NCBI GenBank assembly: GCA_003246265.1
Contig: QKAU01000006.1
Span: forward strand, 1 to 64,000
Direction: 5' to 3'
DNA: 64,000 nt
Source of the DNA: Kiritimatiellales bacterium
GTDB lineage: Bacteria; Verrucomicrobiota; Kiritimatiellia; Kiritimatiellales; Pontiellaceae
Shown: one piece after another, positions 61,714 to 64,000 of the stretch
How positions within the stretch are numbered: position 1 is the first letter of the stretch
Layout of the letters: every line of letters starts with the position of its first letter
Made by a program: the position numbers and the translations under genes
Notes under the pieces: generated by a model
Told to the model about the DNA's origin: nothing
Database searches by the model: none
What the model saw: the letters and a program-made list of their open reading frames with translations, nothing else

Positions 61714-63429
61714 CTACTCCAGGAAATAGTTGTAGTCGCGCGCTTCCTTGCTTTCGATCACCTCCATCGCATCCTCGGGGCTGATCGCCGCCATGAGGCG
61801 GGTGCGAATGGCCTCGTCGCGCACCATGGCCGAAAGGCTGGCCAGCACCTTGAGGTGGAGGTCCTTTTTGTCGTGCGGCGTAACGATGAGCATGATCAGC
61901 TTCACCGGCACGCCATCGGGGGCGTCGAAGTCGATTCCTTCGCGGCAGATGCCCATGACCCCCTGGATCGATGGACCTTTTGCGATGTGGCCATGCGGGA
62001 TGGCAATAGCCCGCCCCATGGCGGTCGACATCTCGTTTTCGCGGGTTGCGACCGACTGGTAGAGTTCTTCGAGGCTTAGATGCTCGACCCTGTGCGTCCG
62101 CATCAGGAAGGCGACGAGCTGCCGGATCGCATCCCATTTGTCGACCGCCTTGAGGTCGACCATGATGAACTCCTCGGCCAGAAACTCCACGAGCCGCTGG
62201 CGGTCGCGGTTGGCCTCGCCCGACCGGACAAGGGCGGCCTTGGTGCAGAAGGGGCCCACGATCTCGGCAATCGTAACCCCGGCGAGGATGATGGCGCTGA
62301 CCGCCTGCTTGATCCCGTCGGGAATATGGGCATCGCCCGCAAGCAGGATCACGAGACCGATGGCGATGCCCGATTGGGGATAGAGGGCAAAGGCCATGTT
62401 CTGCCAGATGCGCGGGGAGCATCTGCCCACCAGCCCGCCGAGTGCCGCCCCGATGGTCTTGCCGAGGACGCGGCTGAAGAAATAGACCAATGCCACGAAG
62501 CCCACCGCCATCATCGCCTCGAGATGCAGCGACACCCCCGCCAGCGTGAAGAAGCAGACATAGAGGATCGGTTCCAGTGGAAGCAGCGTGGTGAGCTGCC
62601 GCTCCGCCAGCTCGGAGCTGTTGCCGAGGAAGACGCCGAAGAAGAGGTTGACCAGCAGCGGACTCAACTGCAGGTAGGCGGCCAGGCCGTCGAGCAGCAT
62701 GATGGCCAGCAGGATAGTGGTGAAGTCGTGAAACCGCGGGCGGCTGACCAGCATCTTGCTGAGCCATCCGGCGGCAAAGCCCAACCCAAGGGATCCAAGC
62801 AGGTGATAGGCAGCAAGGATGAGCGCGTCGTCGATCTTGCCGACCGTCTCCCCACTTTCAAAATAGGCCCCCACGAAGGTACGCATCATGACGAAGAGCA
62901 GGATGCAGAGAATGTCGTTCAGGGCCACGGCGGAGATGAGGGTCTTGACGAACGGGCCCTTGGCCCGCATCTCCCGGATAAGGGCAATGGTCGTGGCGGG
63001 CGCCGTCGAGACGCAGATGCCTCCGAGCAGCAAGGTCGTGGGCCAGTCCATGCCGAAGAGGCGCGAAGCGGCAAGGACGGTTGCAACCGAAAACGAGACC
63101 TCCAGCAGGGAGATCGAGATGATGCGGCGCAGCGAGTTATGGATGCGGCGGTAGGAGAGATGCCCTCCGATGCTCACCGCTACGAGGCTCATCGCGAAGG
63201 TGGAGAGCGGCTGCAAATCCTGCATCTGCTCGTGGGTACCGATCAGTCCGAGGCAGGCCGGTCCCACCACCACGCCGCCGAGGATATTTCCCGTGACGTG
63301 CGGCAGGCGTAGCAGTTTTGCCACCCATCCGCCGGAAAAGCCGGCCAGCACCAGGATGCCCACCACCAGGAAGGGGCCCGGCTGGCCCCCGTGCAGGATG
63401 GAGTCGAGGATCTGGTGCAAGGCCTCCAC
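61714..63429 (-). CDS. Cation/proton antiporter fused to PTS EIIA domain
   Basis: This protein has 571 residues. GTG 63429 is chosen because AGGAGGAAG lies 5 bp upstream. Residues 20-400 form a Na+/H+ exchanger-type membrane domain (LPHVTGNILGGVVVGPACLG, GICVSTAPATTIALIREM, SAVALNDILCILLFV). The last 150 residues are a PTS EIIA type 2 (nitrogen-PTS/fructose) domain with the phosphorylatable histidine in AIPHGH and LIMLIVTPHDKKDLHLKVLA. The fusion suggests antiport controlled by phosphorylation or by a small ligand. No PTS EI or HPr gene is nearby. Confidence 0.87.
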   Translation of the reverse strand: MEALHQILDSILHGGQPGPFLVVGILVLAGFSGGWVAKLLRLPHVTGNILGGVVVGPACLGLIGTHEQMQDLQPLSTFAMSLVAVSIGGHLSYRRIHNSLRRIISISLLEVSFSVATVLAASRLFGMDWPTTLLLGGICVSTAPATTIALIREMRAKGPFVKTLISAVALNDILCILLFVMMRTFVGAYFESGETVGKIDDALILAAYHLLGSLGLGFAAGWLSKMLVSRPRFHDFTTILLAIMLLDGLAAYLQLSPLLVNLFFGVFLGNSSELAERQLTTLLPLEPILYVCFFTLAGVSLHLEAMMAVGFVALVYFFSRVLGKTIGAALGGLVGRCSPRIWQNMAFALYPQSGIAIGLVILLAGDAHIPDGIKQAVSAIILAGVTIAEIVGPFCTKAALVRSGEANRDRQRLVEFLAEEFIMVDLKAVDKWDAIRQLVAFLMRTHRVEHLSLEELYQSVATRENEMSTAMGRAIAIPHGHIAKGPSIQGVMGICREGIDFDAPDGVPVKLIMLIVTPHDKKDLHLKVLASLSAMVRDEAIRTRLMAAISPEDAMEVIESKEARDYNYFLE

Positions 63430-63439
63430 GTTCTTCCTC

Positions 63440-63973
63440 CTATTCGGGCGTTTCCGGCGATACGTCATAGGGGCCGCCCAGGAAGGCCTTGGCCGCGAAG
63501 ACCCAGACCGAAACCAGTCCCCATCCCAGTCCGAACAGCACCCCGGCATCGATGATGCCGTGCCAAGGCTGGGGCGTGTGGTGTACCATGACGATCAGGG
63601 CCACGATCATGGCGGTAAGGCTGTAGGCCACGATCTTCCGCTTCCGCGTGGCGTGGAAATAACCCATGCAAAAAAGCGGGGCAAAAAGGACGCGCGCCGG
63701 TGTCGGATTCCGTTTCAGGTAGAGCGCCCGCGCCGCAGCACGCGGCGAGAACCGCAGTTGGAATCCCTTGTAGCCCTCGGCATAGCCCATGAACAGAAGG
63801 CTGGCGGCCAGGGCAACCCAGTGGAACCACGCAAGCCGAACGCCTTGCAGCTTGAGGACGTAGGGATAGAGGGCAAACAGGGCCCGGCCAAACAATAGGG
63901 AGAGGCCGACCAGGCCCCAGAGCGCCCCTATGCTCCCGGCCTTCGAATTCTTTTCATCGTTGAGGTCATCCAT
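63440..63973 (-). CDS. Unknown integral membrane protein
   Basis: This is a 177-residue protein with four to five hydrophobic helices (IGALWGLVGLSLLFGRALFA, FHWVALAASLLFMGYAEGYK, KIVAYSLTAMIVALIVMVHH, IIDAGVLFGLGWGLVSVWVF). A basic loop near residues 75-95 (FSPRAAARALYLKRNPTPAR) faces the cytoplasm. I do not recognise the family. It lies 10 bp upstream of the antiporter gene, so the two probably share a transcript. Confidence 0.75.
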   Translation of the reverse strand: MDDLNDEKNSKAGSIGALWGLVGLSLLFGRALFALYPYVLKLQGVRLAWFHWVALAASLLFMGYAEGYKGFQLRFSPRAAARALYLKRNPTPARVLFAPLFCMGYFHATRKRKIVAYSLTAMIVALIVMVHHTPQPWHGIIDAGVLFGLGWGLVSVWVFAAKAFLGGPYDVSPETPE

Positions 63974-64000
63974 GCTGTTGCAAACTCCTTGAGGCCTCCT

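Overview
The window reads as a chromosome segment of a GC-rich, free-living, probably marine bacterium that eats red-algal galactans. A Kiritimatiellota or other PVC-type lineage is my best guess. The clues are many secreted sulfatases and glycoside hydrolases without SusC/SusD genes, a PEP-CTERM protein, an SHD1-domain membrane protein, and a recurring C-terminal secretion-type domain. There is no rRNA or phylogenetic marker placement, so the taxonomy is inference.

Region 1 (1-19.4 kb, plus strand) is an agar catabolic locus. It holds the tail of a secreted protein, a PEP-CTERM protein, a GH86 endo-agarase/porphyranase, a GH2 mannosidase-like enzyme, a sulfatase, a GH2 beta-galactosidase-like enzyme and a GH117 neoagarobiose hydrolase. 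These are followed by a cytoplasmic pathway for 3,6-anhydro-L-galactose (AHG): an enolase-superfamily cycloisomerase, a zinc alcohol dehydrogenase, a KduD-like SDR, a RhaT-family permease, a mutarotase, a PfkB-type KDG kinase and a KDPG aldolase. Together they could convert AHG to pyruvate and glyceraldehyde-3-phosphate. The expected first enzyme, an AHG (aldehyde) dehydrogenase, survives only as a 45-codon stub between GH117 and the cycloisomerase. The locus ends at tRNA-Arg(UCU), whose 3' end is repeated 107 bp downstream.

Region 2 (19.7-33.5 kb) is mostly housekeeping. It contains two overlapping CNNM/CBS membrane proteins, YjbQ, a TPR lipoprotein and a DUF4136 lipoprotein. It also carries a riboflavin operon under an FMN riboswitch: ribBA, ribH, nusB, ftsY, ribD, riboflavin synthase, a divergent polysaccharide deacetylase and an SDR. 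Divergent from it is a large unknown protein that joins a kinase-like domain to a multi-pass membrane domain. tRNA-Pro(GGG) closes the region.

Region 3 (33.5-48.4 kb, minus strand) is a second galactan locus. A tight five-gene unit, sulfatase-sulfatase-GH16-GH2-GH29, has a 26-bp inverted repeat just ahead of its first gene and suggests porphyran-type (L-galactose-6-sulfate) chains. Upstream lie a 1,170-residue Asp-box beta-propeller protein, a TonB-like SHD1 protein and another GH16 enzyme.

Region 4 (48.5-64 kb) holds RecD2, an FmdB-type zinc ribbon, a transglutaminase-like membrane protein, MutY with an intact Nudix box, a ZIP transporter, a TRAP transporter (DctPQM), an EF-hand secreted protein, a DUF6941-like protein, IlvD, a 30-residue membrane miniprotein, an MTA/SAH deaminase-type amidohydrolase, an antiporter fused to a PTS EIIA domain, and an unknown membrane protein.
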